Source of the DNA: Flavobacterium selenitireducens
GTDB taxonomy: Bacteria; Bacteroidota; Bacteroidia; Flavobacteriales; Flavobacteriaceae
Direction of reading: 5' to 3'
Length of the DNA: 64,000 nt
NCBI RefSeq assembly: GCF_014748335.1
Contig: NZ_JAAVIY010000004.1
Location: forward strand, 248,001 to 312,000
Positions 33,494-43,168 of this stretch are shown here, in pieces (the stretch's first letter is position 1; each line of letters begins with the position of its first letter). The notes beneath the pieces are model-generated. The model was not told the origin of the DNA. It worked only from the letters and a program-made list of their open reading frames with translations, and ran no database searches. The position numbers and the translations under genes are program-made.

Positions 33494-34501
33494 ATGGCAA
33501 CATTGAAAAAATTAGGGTCACAAGGCCTCGAAGTTCCTGCGATGGGATTGGGCTGTATGGGAATGTCGGGCTTCCAGGGCGGCGATATGTACGGAAAAAC
33601 CGACGATACCGAATCGATTGCGACAATCCACGAATCTTTGGAGAAAGGCTTCAACTTCCTCGACACCGCGGATATGTACGGGCCGTTCCACAACGAGCGA
33701 CTCATCGGCAAAGCGATAAAAGGGAATCGTCAAAAGTACATCATCGCCACAAAATTCGGATGGGAAATCGACGACGCGACCAACACGTTGACCTGGCAGA
33801 TCAACGGTAAACCCGACTATGTCAGACACGCTGTGGAACGCTCGCTCAAAAATCTCGGGACAGATCATATCGACCTTTATTATCTGCACCGACGCGACAA
33901 GACGATCCCGATTGAAGAAACCATTGGCGCAATGGCAGATCTGGTCAGGGAAGGAAAAGTGAGCTACATCGGGTTGAGCGAAGTTTCATCCGAAAACGTC
34001 CGGCGCGCGCATGCCGTGCATCCGTTGACGGCCGTCCAGTCCGAATATTCGCTTTTTGAACGACGGGTGGAGCAGGCGGGCGTAACCCAGACCTTAGAAA
34101 CGCTTGGAATCGGTTTGGTCGCGTATTCGCCATTGGGACGCGGTTTTATTACCGGACAATTCAAATCGATTGACGATCTTCCCAAAGACGATTTCCGTCG
34201 CAACATCCCCAAATTCCGGGGCGAGCATTTCCAAAAGAATCTCGATTTGTTGGCCGAGATCGAAAAAATGGCCTCCGGGAAAGGCGTAAAACCGTCACAA
34301 CTCGCCATTGCCTGGACGATCGCAAAGGGCGCCGTCCCGATCCCGGGCACCAAACGCAGGAAATACCTCGCGGAAAATCTAGAATCGGCAAGCCTTGAGC
34401 TGTCCTCGTCCGATATCGAACGTCTGGAACGCATCATCCCGATCACTGCCGACACAGGGAATTCCTATTGGGACGAAGTGATGCAGTACCAGGATTATTG
34501 A
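33494..34501 (+). CDS. Aldo/keto reductase
   Basis: This 335-residue NADP(H)-dependent TIM-barrel oxidoreductase belongs to the AKR (YakC/Tas-like) group. The start is the ATG at 33494 (MATLKKLGSQGLEVPAMGLG). Catalytic tetrad regions are FLDTADMYG (Asp and Tyr), IIATKFG (Lys) and DLYYLHRRD (His), and the C-terminal cofactor loop is VPIPGTKRRKYLAEN. An in-frame ATG at 33374 precedes a segment unlike the family. The AraC regulator gene follows 59 bases later, and probably controls it. Confidence 0.93.
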   Translation: MATLKKLGSQGLEVPAMGLGCMGMSGFQGGDMYGKTDDTESIATIHESLEKGFNFLDTADMYGPFHNERLIGKAIKGNRQKYIIATKFGWEIDDATNTLTWQINGKPDYVRHAVERSLKNLGTDHIDLYYLHRRDKTIPIEETIGAMADLVREGKVSYIGLSEVSSENVRRAHAVHPLTAVQSEYSLFERRVEQAGVTQTLETLGIGLVAYSPLGRGFITGQFKSIDDLPKDDFRRNIPKFRGEHFQKNLDLLAEIEKMASGKGVKPSQLAIAWTIAKGAVPIPGTKRRKYLAENLESASLELSSSDIERLERIIPITADTGNSYWDEVMQYQDY

Positions 34502-34560
34502 TAAATTAGCGATGCGCTTTGGGACGACGCACTGAAACCCATGACCGCAACTCCACCAAA

Positions 34561-35478
34561 ATGAAAAAGTTCACGCCTCCTGTCCATATCGCGACGATAT
34601 CCGAAATGCACCGGCTCATGTCGGTTGCCAAGCCGTTCCATCCGTTGGTTTCAGTGGTTCGCATGGCCGACGTGACCGGTTGCGCGGACCTTATCGGAAA
34701 GTCGATCACCTATGGCTTTTTCTCGATGGCGCTGAAGAAAAATTTCGACCTAAGGCTGCGTTACGGTCGGCAATATTACGATTTTGACGAAGGCGTGATG
34801 ACGTTCGTGTCGCCTTTGCAGGTAATTGGCGTGGAATCTGAAAACCTTCAAAAAATGGACGGTTTTATGCTGCTCGTGCATCCCGATTTTCTAAAAGGGA
34901 ACGCGCTTCACGCCAAGATGCCTGATTTTGGATTTTTTTCGTATGACGTCAATGAAGCGCTTCACGTCTCGGATTCGGAAGAAAAAATGGTCATCGGCCT
35001 GATGGAAAGCCTCGAGCGCGAGATCGCAAATCCCATCGATGCATTTTCCCAGGACGTGATTTTGTCGCATATCGAATTATTGCTGAACTATTCCAACCGC
35101 TTTTACAACAGGCAGTTTTTGACCAGAAAAACGCACGGCATCGATGTCCTTTCAGGGTTTGAACGATTGTTGAAAGCCTATTTGAGTTCCGACATGCCCC
35201 AGGAATCAGGATTGCCATCGGTTCACCATTTCGCTGAAAAACTCCATTTGTCGTCCAACTATCTAAGCGACCTGTTGCGCAGCCTCACTGGCCGCAACGC
35301 ACGCCAGCACATACAGGACGCCGTCGTCGAGAAAGCCAAGGAATTGCTTGCCACGACGAATCTGTCGGTGTCGGAAATTGCCTTCAAGGTAGGATTCGAG
35401 CATTCGCAGTCGTTCAACAAGTTATTTAAATCGAAAGTGGAAGTGACGCCTTTGGAATATCGGATGAGTTTCGGCTGA
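34561..35478 (+). CDS. AraC-family transcriptional regulator
   Basis: This 305-residue regulator starts at the ATG at 34561. Residues 1-185 form an uncharacterised ligand-binding/cupin-like N-terminus (SITYGFFSMALKKNFDLRLR). The last 100 residues carry two HTH motifs of the AraC type (SVHHFAEKLHLSSNYLSDLL and LSVSEIAFKVGFEHSQSFNK) followed by LFKSKVEVTPLEYR. It follows the aldo/keto reductase gene on the same strand, so control of that gene is likely but inferred. The effector is unknown. Confidence 0.9.
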   Translation: MKKFTPPVHIATISEMHRLMSVAKPFHPLVSVVRMADVTGCADLIGKSITYGFFSMALKKNFDLRLRYGRQYYDFDEGVMTFVSPLQVIGVESENLQKMDGFMLLVHPDFLKGNALHAKMPDFGFFSYDVNEALHVSDSEEKMVIGLMESLEREIANPIDAFSQDVILSHIELLLNYSNRFYNRQFLTRKTHGIDVLSGFERLLKAYLSSDMPQESGLPSVHHFAEKLHLSSNYLSDLLRSLTGRNARQHIQDAVVEKAKELLATTNLSVSEIAFKVGFEHSQSFNKLFKSKVEVTPLEYRMSFG

Positions 35479-35531
35479 AAATCGAAAGGCGGGAACACTG
35501 ACGGCTCGTTTCGTCATGCAACCAAGCCAAA

Positions 35532-36740
35532 TTACTCCAACAGATTGTATTTCCTCAACGTCAATGAAAGCGTTTTTCCGTCCGATTGCCTAACGGTGAC
35601 GCTGACTTTATCATTCGCTATCAAACGCTGCCGGAAAGCGCACCAGTCGGCGTCGGCCAGCGTCGAGACATCGATTTGGTCGAGCGTGAGGATTTCGTCC
35701 TGGAGCTGAATGCCTTGTTTTTCCGCATCGGATCCTTTCCAGATAACGCCTACGACCGTCTTTCCGTTCTCGCGCAAAGGCGTAAAGCCGAACGAATTTT
35801 CCGGCGGAAGTACGCCCTGTTTTTCAGGCAGCAGCAATTCTCCTTTTTTGTAGTTGATGGCAAATTTTCCGAACGGGCTGAAAAAATCGTTGCCGATCAA
35901 CACCATCGGGCTAGGGGAAACGCGAATTCGCCGCGAAAGCAACACTTTTCCTATGTAGACCGAATCGGCCATGAGCATATGTTCGTCCTGGAGCGCGTTT
36001 CCGAGCAGCGAATAAAATCCTTTGCCGCGGCTCGAGGCGATACGGGATGCGGTATTGAGCCTGCTTTTTTCGAAAAATTCCATGGGAATATCGAGGCTGC
36101 CGTTATTCCCGGTGTCGACGTCGGCCAGGAAGTTGATGCCGGCTGTCGTGATCGTCACGCGTGGCGTTCCGGAAAAATTTTGTGTAAAAGGAACAGATCT
36201 CGCGTTTTGGAGCTGGATTTTATCGGACGACATCCTCACCGACGGCTTCCCGTAATCGATCTCCCAATTGCAGACGCGCATCATGTTCGACCCGAATATG
36301 CCGTCGATCGGCCGGCAAAGCAACTGCGAAAACCTGGAAAGGTCGAATGATCCGACGCCAACGTTGCGAAACGCCACCGATCCGAAGCGGATTTCCGGAA
36401 CGGTGTAAAAGTTTTCCTCTGTCGTATTTCCCGCGGAGTCTACGAATTTGTTCGACGTGACTGCCGTCAATCCCAAATTCTGGACGATTTCGCTCGACAG
36501 GATCGTGATTGCACCGGTATCGAACAAAAAGGTATAGGTTTTCCCGTTGATGGTCACCGGGACCAGGATTTCGTCGGTGACATATTCCGCAGCAACGGTT
36601 TCGTCGAATTTTCTGGGTTCTGATTTCACCGCAAACAAATATTTGTCGCGATTGGCGGTCGATCGTTTGATTTCTTCTTTGGATTGGGCGAAAGCGGACA
36701 ATCCGAGGAATATCGCAAGCAGAAACAACAGTACTTTCAT
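35532..36740 (-). CDS. Secreted retropepsin-type aspartyl protease with C-terminal PDZ domain
   Basis: This 402-residue protein starts with a signal peptide (MKVLLFLLAIFLGLSAFAQ). Two aspartyl-protease half-domains are visible: TFLFDTGAITILSS (DTGA, around residue 75) and FLADVDTGNNGSLDIP (DTG, around residue 200). This single-chain duplicated retropepsin layout is common in Bacteroidota. A PDZ-like domain closes the chain (VVGVIWKGSDAEKQGIQLQDEI, about 315-400). It is probably periplasmic and its substrate is unknown. It stands alone in reverse orientation, ending opposite the AraC gene. Confidence 0.87.
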   Translation of the reverse strand: MKVLLFLLAIFLGLSAFAQSKEEIKRSTANRDKYLFAVKSEPRKFDETVAAEYVTDEILVPVTINGKTYTFLFDTGAITILSSEIVQNLGLTAVTSNKFVDSAGNTTEENFYTVPEIRFGSVAFRNVGVGSFDLSRFSQLLCRPIDGIFGSNMMRVCNWEIDYGKPSVRMSSDKIQLQNARSVPFTQNFSGTPRVTITTAGINFLADVDTGNNGSLDIPMEFFEKSRLNTASRIASSRGKGFYSLLGNALQDEHMLMADSVYIGKVLLSRRIRVSPSPMVLIGNDFFSPFGKFAINYKKGELLLPEKQGVLPPENSFGFTPLRENGKTVVGVIWKGSDAEKQGIQLQDEILTLDQIDVSTLADADWCAFRQRLIANDKVSVTVRQSDGKTLSLTLRKYNLLE

Positions 36741-36832
36741 TTGGAAATTTTAGGAGCGTAAATTACGAAATACCGTACAAAAAATAGCCTCTGAATTTTC
36801 AGATGAGCCCGATCGAAAATTCTGGAATCATC

Positions 36833-37335
36833 TCATTTGCGAGGGTTGTCGCGGACGTGCTCGCTGATCCAGCTACGGGAGCGCTCGCCTTTTGCCACTT
36901 GTTTCCCGTCGAGGAACAGAAGTACCTGAACGTAGATGTCTTTCTCGGCAAGGCCGTTGAAAATGGTCAATGGGACTTTGCAGCGGTGCTGGATGACTGG
37001 TAGTTCTGGTTTTTGTCAACGATGTGTTTTCCGAGCGAAACGCGCGACATCGAAACATCGTTCGGTTTGGCAACCGTCGAGCCGTCTTCATAACTGAACG
37101 TAAATACGAGTTCGGCAACCTTACCCAGGCCACCGTCGATAAAACCGTGGTTCATCAATTCCATTTGCAACGGCTCTCCCGCTTTGACGGTATTGTGATT
37201 GTCGTAACCAATGATAAAATCCTCGCGCAACTGCACCTACAAACCCGAACGCTCGTCCCGGAAAACATCGTGCTGGGCGACCGCATCGACAGTCGTTCCA
37301 AACGTAAACCATGCAAGCAGCAGCAGGCGTTTCAA
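36833..37335 (-). pseudogene. Broken secreted-protein gene: in-frame stop plus frameshift
   Basis: A TTG at 37335-37333 overlaps the stop of the serine hydrolase gene (CCTTGA), and a good signal peptide follows: LKRLLLLAWFTFGTTVDAVA, then QHDVFRDERSGL. After 32 codons a TAG (37239-37237) interrupts the frame, which then continues in phase as VQLREDFIIGYDNHNTVKAG ... HIVDKNQNYQ. Near 36970-37005 the sense switches frame, and the last part reads CKVPLTIFNGLAEKDIYVQV ... ending at TGA 36835-36833. Joined, it would encode about 165 residues of a beta-rich secreted protein that I do not recognise. Both lesions together favour a true pseudogene over a sequencing error. A shorter product from the GTG at 37236 would lack the signal peptide. 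Confidence 0.72.
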
Positions 37336-38858
37336 GGCTTGACCCTATGAAAATCGAGATCCTGGAAATCGTAGCTGAAATCCGTCAGGGGCGAGATCGG
37401 CTTCATCGTGAAATGATCGTTCCCGTCCCAGAAGATATGCGCGTCTGCGTGGAAATAACGGTTGTTCCATTTGACGACGTAATTGTTGTCCTTGTAGTAA
37501 AACACCTCGCCTGTGAGTTGGGGAGAACGCTTTGAAGCCATGAAAAGCTTGCCTTTTTTGACCGAAAATACGACCTCGCCGAACCAATTGTCCTTAAAAG
37601 TGCCCACAAGCGGCTTCCAATCCGGGATTTTTTTGTCTTTGATGTTCTGGTTGACGATTTTCCAGACGTCATCGGTAACCTTGTCGGCGTCCGATTCGCG
37701 TTGGCGCATTTTGCCCGACAAATCCGACACATGGTCAAATTCCGGCATTCCGAGATAACTGTCTTTTATCGTATTGCTGATTGCCGTGAACGCCGAACCC
37801 GCTTGTTGGTTGGTCAACACGACGATGCCGAGTTTCAGCTCCGGGATCATAAGCGTTTGGGTGACGATGCCCTCGAGCCCGCCCGTGTGGGAAACCTGGA
37901 GTTTGCCTTTGACATCGGTAATTTGCCAGCCGAGGCCGTAAGTCTTGAAATTGGAGAAATACGGAGCCGACGGTTTGTTGGGCATCAACGTCTGAGGCGT
38001 CCACATTTCGTTGGCCTGCTTCTCCGAAAAAAGTTGCTTGCCTTCGAACTTGCCTTTGTTCATCTGTAAAATGAGCCAGTTCGACAAATCGTTGACGCTG
38101 GCATAAAGCCCGGCGGCGGCATCGAAAGTGTGGAGTTTGTAACGCGAGATGATCGTGAGTTTGCCGTCTATCGGAACATGAGGGTCGATCACGTTGGTCG
38201 TGTCCTTGAGGCGCGAAAATGTGGAAGCGCTGTTTTTCATCCCGATCGGCGCCATGATGCGCTCTTCGACGAATTCGTTCCAGGTTTTTCCGCTTGCGCG
38301 ATGCACGACTTCCCCGGCCACGATGTAGAGCAAATTGTCGTAATCGTATTTGGTCCGGAATGCCGATGTCGGTTTGAGATATTGCAGGTTGTTTACGACG
38401 TCCTGCACGCCAAAGTCGTTCCCGTCCGGCCAAACCATGAGATCGCCTGCGCCCAGGCCGAGGCCGCTGCGGTGCGTCAACAGATCGCGGATCGTGAATT
38501 CGGAGGTGACGTAATCGTCGTACATCTTGAATTCGGGAATGTGTTTGACGACCTTGTCATCCCAGGAAACCTTGCCTTCATCGACCAAGATGGCCAAGGC
38601 CGTAGCCGTAAAGGCCTTGCTGTTCGAGGCAATCCCGAAAAGCGTATTGGCATCGACTTTTTGTTTGGTTTTGATCGACCTGACGCCATATCCTTTGGAA
38701 TGGACGATTTTGCCGTCCTTGACCACCGCGACCGCTATTCCGGGAACGTTGAACGAAGTAAGCGTTTTTTCGACGAGGGCGTCGATTTTGGATTCCGATA
38801 ACTGGGCCTGGCCCGAAAACGCAGCAAAAGCCGCGAGAAGCATGATATAGTGTCTCAT
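37332..38858 (-). CDS. Serine hydrolase of the class C beta-lactamase/PBP-like family
   Basis: This 508-residue secreted enzyme starts at the ATG at 38858 with signal peptide MRHYIMLLAAFAAFSGQAQ. The acyl-serine SxxK is ASNSKAFTA (about residue 80), the YxN motif is in YDYDNLLYIV, and the HxG-type KTG equivalent is HTGGLEG. A DUF3471-like C-terminal domain follows residue 390. Such proteins are D,D-peptidases or esterases acting in the periplasm or outside; beta-lactam resistance cannot be assumed. An in-frame upstream ATG at 38927 adds 23 residues that read like intergenic DNA. Its stop overlaps the TTG of the broken gene at 36833-37335. Confidence 0.9.
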   Translation of the reverse strand: MRHYIMLLAAFAAFSGQAQLSESKIDALVEKTLTSFNVPGIAVAVVKDGKIVHSKGYGVRSIKTKQKVDANTLFGIASNSKAFTATALAILVDEGKVSWDDKVVKHIPEFKMYDDYVTSEFTIRDLLTHRSGLGLGAGDLMVWPDGNDFGVQDVVNNLQYLKPTSAFRTKYDYDNLLYIVAGEVVHRASGKTWNEFVEERIMAPIGMKNSASTFSRLKDTTNVIDPHVPIDGKLTIISRYKLHTFDAAAGLYASVNDLSNWLILQMNKGKFEGKQLFSEKQANEMWTPQTLMPNKPSAPYFSNFKTYGLGWQITDVKGKLQVSHTGGLEGIVTQTLMIPELKLGIVVLTNQQAGSAFTAISNTIKDSYLGMPEFDHVSDLSGKMRQRESDADKVTDDVWKIVNQNIKDKKIPDWKPLVGTFKDNWFGEVVFSVKKGKLFMASKRSPQLTGEVFYYKDNNYVVKWNNRYFHADAHIFWDGNDHFTMKPISPLTDFSYDFQDLDFHRVKP

Positions 38859-38866
38859 TTGTATTA

Positions 38867-38882
38867 AGCCGCGGAGCCGCGA
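38867..38882. repeat. 16-bp AGCCGCGGA-type dispersed word, copy 2
   Basis: AGCCGCGGAGCCGCGA is next to the start of the serine hydrolase gene. It is related to the words at 16525 and 61158. Confidence 0.45.
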
Positions 38883-38993
38883 GCTGCTAGGAATTTTTAA
38901 ATGGAGAATAAATTTAATCAAGAACATTATTTTTTTGATGGTTGTTTGGTTTTTTTGTTTGAAAGTTTAAAGTTGACGGGTTCCGAACGGCGC

Positions 38994-39060
38994 TAACTTT
39001 AAACCTTGAACTTTAAACTTTAAACCTTAAACTTTAAACCTTGAACCTTAAACCTCAAAC
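38994..39060. repeat. Low-complexity tract of CTTTAAAC/CTTGAAC words
   Basis: Units of 7-9 bases (ACTTTAAACC, CTTGAAC, CTTAAACC) repeat about eight times. The tract begins within the last codons and stop of the RNA methyltransferase gene (stop at 39050-39048) and fills the gap towards the serine hydrolase gene. Confidence 0.7.
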
Positions 39061-39836
39061 CCTCTCTGCCGTTTTGCTTCGAAAATCAAAATGGCGGCCG
39101 CAACCGAAACATTCATCGAATCGATTTCCCCTTGCATCGGGATCATGATATTTTGTTTGGCCGCCTCGCGCCAGGGTTGCGTCAAACCGGTCGATTCGGT
39201 TCCGACAACCAAGGCCGAAGCCGAGGTAAGATCCTGTTCGTGATACGCGACCGAATCCTGCAAAGCCGCGGCGTAAATGGCAATGTTTTTCGTGTTGAGG
39301 AACGCGATGACCTCCTCGGTCGTTCCCGTGGCGATCTGGTTCGTGAACACGCATCCGACGCTCGAACGCACTATATTTGGGTTGTAAAGATCCGATTTTG
39401 GATCGGCGATGATGACCGCGTCGAGATTGGCCGCGTCCGCCGTTCGCAACATCGCGCCTATATTACCCGGTTTCTCGGGAGATTCGGCAACCAAAACCAA
39501 AGCGTTCTCGGGCAGTTCCAAATCCGATAAGGACAAGCTCTTCGATTTTGCCACGGCGATCACGCCTTCAGTAGTGTCGCGATAAGCGAGTTTGTGGTAA
39601 ACCTCTTTAGAGATTTCGATCATTTCGACGTCCGATGCGCTTAAAATTCCAAAATCGAAATCGGTTGCTTCGAGAAACAACAGGCTTTCGATCGCGTAAC
39701 CGCCTTTCAGCGCCAGTTCGATCTCGCGCCGGCCTTCTATCAGGAACGTTCCCAACTGTTTGCGTGCCCTGGCTTTTTCCTGCAATTGCAGCAGTTGTTT
39801 GACCATCGGATTCTGTACGGAAGTAATCTGCTTCAT
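39048..39836 (-). CDS. TrmH/SpoU-family RNA 2'-O-methyltransferase
   Basis: This 262-residue SPOUT methyltransferase uses SAM to methylate a ribose 2'-OH in rRNA or tRNA. An N-terminal L30e-like substrate domain (FLIEGRREIELALKGG) precedes the knotted domain with motif 1 SPEKPGNIGAMLRTADA, motif 2 SALVVGTESTGL and motif 3 IPMQGEIDSMNVSVAAAIL. The target nucleotide cannot be told. Its ATG overlaps the stop of the upstream membrane-protein gene (ATGA), indicating translational coupling. Confidence 0.94.
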   Translation of the reverse strand: MKQITSVQNPMVKQLLQLQEKARARKQLGTFLIEGRREIELALKGGYAIESLLFLEATDFDFGILSASDVEMIEISKEVYHKLAYRDTTEGVIAVAKSKSLSLSDLELPENALVLVAESPEKPGNIGAMLRTADAANLDAVIIADPKSDLYNPNIVRSSVGCVFTNQIATGTTEEVIAFLNTKNIAIYAAALQDSVAYHEQDLTSASALVVGTESTGLTQPWREAAKQNIMIPMQGEIDSMNVSVAAAILIFEAKRQRGFEV

Positions 39837-40402
39837 CCCGCGAAATTATTCCTTTTCCGTCGAAACGAAAACAAAAGTGCGGTCAAACCCGTGAACAGGA
39901 CGAATTTCCAGACAATTCCATAGATGATTTCCGGGAACAGCGAACCCGAATACATCGTCCACAAGCCCGGCAGGTAGTCGCGGTGCAACGAGGTGACCAA
40001 AATGACGAATTTCTCGAAATTGAAAAAGAGGAAGAACGCGACCAGGAAACGGGAGATGTAATTTTCGCTGATTTTCCGGATCCAGAGCAACTGGGGAAGG
40101 ACGAAATAGAAGACAGACGGCAGCCACAGGCCAAATGAATACGGGCCGCCAAGCCGTTCGAGAGTTGATTTTCGGGCGTCTTCGGAAACAGACAGGAGGT
40201 ATGTCCACCCGGCGATCCAGGTGACGAAGTAAAGTGCCGAAACACCGCAGATCATCGCGGTCGCGCAGCTGTCGAATCCGGCTAATGTTGATTTGCCTTT
40301 CGAGATCCGCAACCCGAAATAGAACAGCGTGTAATAGAAAAAGCCAGTCTGGCAATCCGCCAAAAGCTGCCAGATAAAATCGATAAACGTCCAATCTTCC
40401 AT
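39833..40402 (-). CDS. Integral membrane protein of unknown function
   Basis: This 189-residue protein starts at the ATG at 40402 (MEDWTFIDFIWQLL). Five hydrophobic segments are visible, at about residues 20-33, 52-75, 85-105, 117-138 and 155-178, and the C-terminus is basic (RRKRNN). I recognise no family. It overlaps the RNA methyltransferase gene by four bases and lies downstream of the DUF58 gene, separated by a TCATCATC repeat tract. Confidence 0.65.
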   Translation of the reverse strand: MEDWTFIDFIWQLLADCQTGFFYYTLFYFGLRISKGKSTLAGFDSCATAMICGVSALYFVTWIAGWTYLLSVSEDARKSTLERLGGPYSFGLWLPSVFYFVLPQLLWIRKISENYISRFLVAFFLFFNFEKFVILVTSLHRDYLPGLWTMYSGSLFPEIIYGIVWKFVLFTGLTALLFSFRRKRNNFAG

Positions 40403-40432
40403 AACATACCGGAAACTCAATACCGAAATCAT

Positions 40433-40500
40433 CCAATTATCTCATCATCTAATTATCTCATCATCTCATCATCTCATCATCTCATCATCTAATTATCCAA
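40433..40500. repeat. Low-complexity tract of TCATCATC and CTAATTATC words
   Basis: CATCTCAT and CATCTAATTAT words repeat about eight times. Read on the reverse strand, it starts at the stop codon of the DUF58 gene and runs to the next gene. Confidence 0.75.
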
Positions 40501-41841
40501 TTAAAGAATCCCTCTCGCCTTGATCTCGAGGTACATATTGATGGTATCCAACGTCAAATCTTCGGGCGAGGTCAGCACCGAATAGATTCCGTATTTGCGC
40601 AATTCATTGACGATCAACCGTTTCTCAAACATGAATTTTTCGGCCACGACCTTGTCGTACACTTCGTGAATGCCTTCGGATTTCTTTTCGATGATCGAAT
40701 TGAGTTCGGTGTTCTTAAAAAACACGACCACGAGCAAATGATGCTTGGCAATTCCTTTGAGGTAGCGCAATTGCCGGTGCAATCCGTCTAGGGTTTCAAA
40801 ATTCGTGTACAAAACCACGAGGCTTCTATGGTTGACGTTTTTACGGATATCGGCATACAAACGGCTGTAATCGCTCTCAAAAAAATCGGTTTTGACGTTG
40901 TAGAGACTTTCGAGGATTTTCGCCATTTGGGACGAACGCTTTTCGGCAACGACGCGGTTCTCGACCTTTTTCGAAAACGAAAACATACCCGCTTTGTCCT
41001 GTTTTTTGAGGATGACGTTCGACAAGACCAACGTCGCGTTGATCGCGTAATCGAGCAGGCTCAATCCGTTGAACGGCATTTTCATCACGCGCCCTTTGTC
41101 GATCGCCATGTATACCGACTGGGATTTTTCGTCCTGGTATTGGTTGACCATGAAATTCGACTTCTTGGCCGTGGCCTTCCAGTTGATCGTACGGATGTCG
41201 TCTCCCGAAACGTATTCCTTGATCTGTTCGAATTCCATCGTATGGCCGATGCGGCGGATGCGCTTCACGCCGTATTGCGTCAGATGATGCGAAAACGCCA
41301 TCAAATCGTATTTGCGCAGTTGGATGAACGACGGATACGTTTTGACCATCTGCTTGTCCTGGAACCGGAAACGGCGCGAGACCAGCTGTAACGGAGACGA
41401 TACGAAGATATTCAGGTGGCCGAAATGGTATTCGCCTCTTTCGGTCGGACGCAAATGGTACTGGAAATCATCTGCAGACGAAGCCGCGATTTTGCGTTCG
41501 ATGTTGAAATCGCGTATCTGGAACTGTTCCGGAATCTCATCGATGACCTTCACGCCGATTGCGAACGTGTAAAAGTTGCGCACTTTGACCAAGACGGGAT
41601 TTTCGTCCCCGTTCGAAAATTTTTCGGGCAGTTCGCGCTCGCCTTCTATCGGATTTTTTGCCGAAAACAGAATCAGGATGTCGAGCACCAGGAACGTCAT
41701 CAACGCCAGAAACAGGTAGCGCGCGGCATTGAAAAGGTTCGGGAAAAAGAACGCCAATACGAAAAACGTCCCGACTCCAATGAGGAGATAGAAAAAGAAG
41801 TTGTTGATGTACAACCCGAAAAGTCGGATGCGCTTTTTCAA
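40501..41841 (-). CDS. DUF58 domain protein with VWA-like domain
   Basis: This 446-residue membrane protein has two N-terminal helices (FFFYLLIGVGTFFVLAFFF and YLFLALMTFLVLDILILF). A central beta domain and then the DUF58/VWA-like core follow, with the diagnostic run DIRTINWKATAKKSNFMVNQ and SVYMAIDKGRVMKM. The MIDAS-type DxSxS is replaced by DKGR, so metal binding may be weak. DUF58 proteins work with MoxR ATPases, and moxR (42114) lies just upstream. It is the last gene of the MoxR/DUF4350/DUF4129/SpoIIM locus. The role of the locus is not established. Confidence 0.9.
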   Translation of the reverse strand: MKKRIRLFGLYINNFFFYLLIGVGTFFVLAFFFPNLFNAARYLFLALMTFLVLDILILFSAKNPIEGERELPEKFSNGDENPVLVKVRNFYTFAIGVKVIDEIPEQFQIRDFNIERKIAASSADDFQYHLRPTERGEYHFGHLNIFVSSPLQLVSRRFRFQDKQMVKTYPSFIQLRKYDLMAFSHHLTQYGVKRIRRIGHTMEFEQIKEYVSGDDIRTINWKATAKKSNFMVNQYQDEKSQSVYMAIDKGRVMKMPFNGLSLLDYAINATLVLSNVILKKQDKAGMFSFSKKVENRVVAEKRSSQMAKILESLYNVKTDFFESDYSRLYADIRKNVNHRSLVVLYTNFETLDGLHRQLRYLKGIAKHHLLVVVFFKNTELNSIIEKKSEGIHEVYDKVVAEKFMFEKRLIVNELRKYGIYSVLTSPEDLTLDTINMYLEIKARGIL

Positions 41842-42001
41842 TGTTTACTTGTTTATGCGATTTTTAGTTTTGCTCCTTCGGCTGCGCCTGGTACGTTTGT
41901 GAAAATGTGGACAAGCGTTTTGTTATCGAATCGAGACTTGTTTAATTTTTTGAGAATCCTTTTTAATCGTCGAATATTCCATAGACCTTGCGAAACTTCC
42001 A

Positions 42002-42118
42002 TTATCTCATCATCTAACTATTTCATTCGCTAATTCGCTAATTATCTAATTATCTAATTATCCCATCATCTAATTACCTCATTCGCTAATTACCTCATTC
42101 GCTAATTCGCTAATTACC
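42002..42118. repeat. Low-complexity tract of CTAATTCG/CTAATTAT words within the MoxR locus
   Basis: Words GCTAATTC, CTAATTATC, CATCTAATTA and CCTCATTCG recur more than ten times. Read in the reverse direction it starts inside the moxR stop codon (AGGTAATTAGCG) and extends into the 272-base gap before the DUF58 gene. Confidence 0.78.
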
Positions 42119-43166
42119 TCGGAATCTCCACCGACTCCAAAATCTGTCTTACGATCTCCACGCTGTTCAAGCCTTCCATTTCGCGTTCCGGAGTCACGAT
42201 GACGCGGTGTTGCAAAACCGGGATCGCGGCTTCCTTGATGTCTTCGGGCGTGACGAAATCGCGTCCTCTCAATGCGGCAAAACCTTTTGAAGCGTTCAAA
42301 ATCGCAATCGAGGCACGAGGCGAGGCGCCAAGATACAGGAAAGCGTTGCTGCGGGTGTTGATGACGATCTTGGCGATGTACTCCACAAGCTGAGGTTCGA
42401 CGACGATTTGCTTGACGAGCGCCTGGTAATGCCGGATCTGGTTGCCCGAAAGTACCGGCTTGATGTTGCCGAGTTTGTCGTGATCCTGGAGCTTATGCTC
42501 ACGCATGATGATGTCGATCTCTTCCGAAAGCTTCGGATATTCCACCGAAATCTTGAACAGGAAACGGTCGAGCTGGGCCTCCGGCAAGCGATAGGTTCCT
42601 TCCTGTTCGATCGGGTTTTGCGTAGCCACGACAAGGAAAGGCGCGTCCATTTCGTACTGCTTTCCGTCGATGGTGATTTGTCGCTCCTCCATGACCTCGA
42701 AAAGCGCCGCCTGGGTTTTGGCAGGAGCGCGGTTGATCTCATCGATCAGGACCAGATTCGAGAAAATCGGGCCTTTGCGGAATTCGAACTCCGTGGTTTT
42801 CTGGTCGTAAACCGATGTTCCCAAAATATCCGACGGCATCAGGTCCGGAGTGAATTGTATGCGGCTGAAACCGATATCGGTAGATTTGGCGAGCAATTTC
42901 GCCGTGATCGTCTTTGCGACGCCGGGGACGCCTTCGAGCAGGACATGTCCGCCGGAAAGCAAGGCCACGAGCAATTGGTCGATCATTTTTTCCTGTCCGA
43001 CGATCACGCTTGACAGCTCTCGCCTTACTTGTTCCAGGCTTGCGGAAAGCGGCGCGAGGTCGAGGCGGTTGCTGAAGCGCACGTCTTCGGATGAAGAAGT
43101 TTCATTCGTCGGTGCAAAACCTTCGCTATTATTTTCAAATTCTGGATTTTGGTTTTCGTTTTCCAT
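42114..43166 (-). CDS. MoxR-type AAA+ ATPase
   Basis: This 350-residue AAA+ protein acts as a chaperone-like remodeler, usually for VWA or DUF58 partners. Walker A is [15 protein letters not shown], Walker B is [20 protein letters not shown], and [21 protein letters not shown] is the sensor I region with the MoxR signature. A charged tail of about 30 residues precedes the domain ([16 protein letters not shown]). It sits between the DUF4350 gene (2-base gap) and the DUF58 gene on the same strand, so they are likely one operon. Confidence 0.94.
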   Translation of the reverse strand: MENENQNPEFENNSEGFAPTNETSSSEDVRFSNRLDLAPLSASLEQVRRELSSVIVGQEKMIDQLLVALLSGGHVLLEGVPGVAKTITAKLLAKSTDIGFSRIQFTPDLMPSDILGTSVYDQKTTEFEFRKGPIFSNLVLIDEINRAPAKTQAALFEVMEERQITIDGKQYEMDAPFLVVATQNPIEQEGTYRLPEAQLDRFLFKISVEYPKLSEEIDIIMREHKLQDHDKLGNIKPVLSGNQIRHYQALVKQIVVEPQLVEYIAKIVINTRSNAFLYLGASPRASIAILNASKGFAALRGRDFVTPEDIKEAAIPVLQHRVIVTPEREMEGLNSVEIVRQILESVEIPR

Positions 43167-43168
43167 CG

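Noticed and set aside
36803..37003. 66-codon forward frame opposite the broken gene
   Set aside because: The reverse strand here encodes the readable C-terminal part of the pseudogene, which explains the sequence better.
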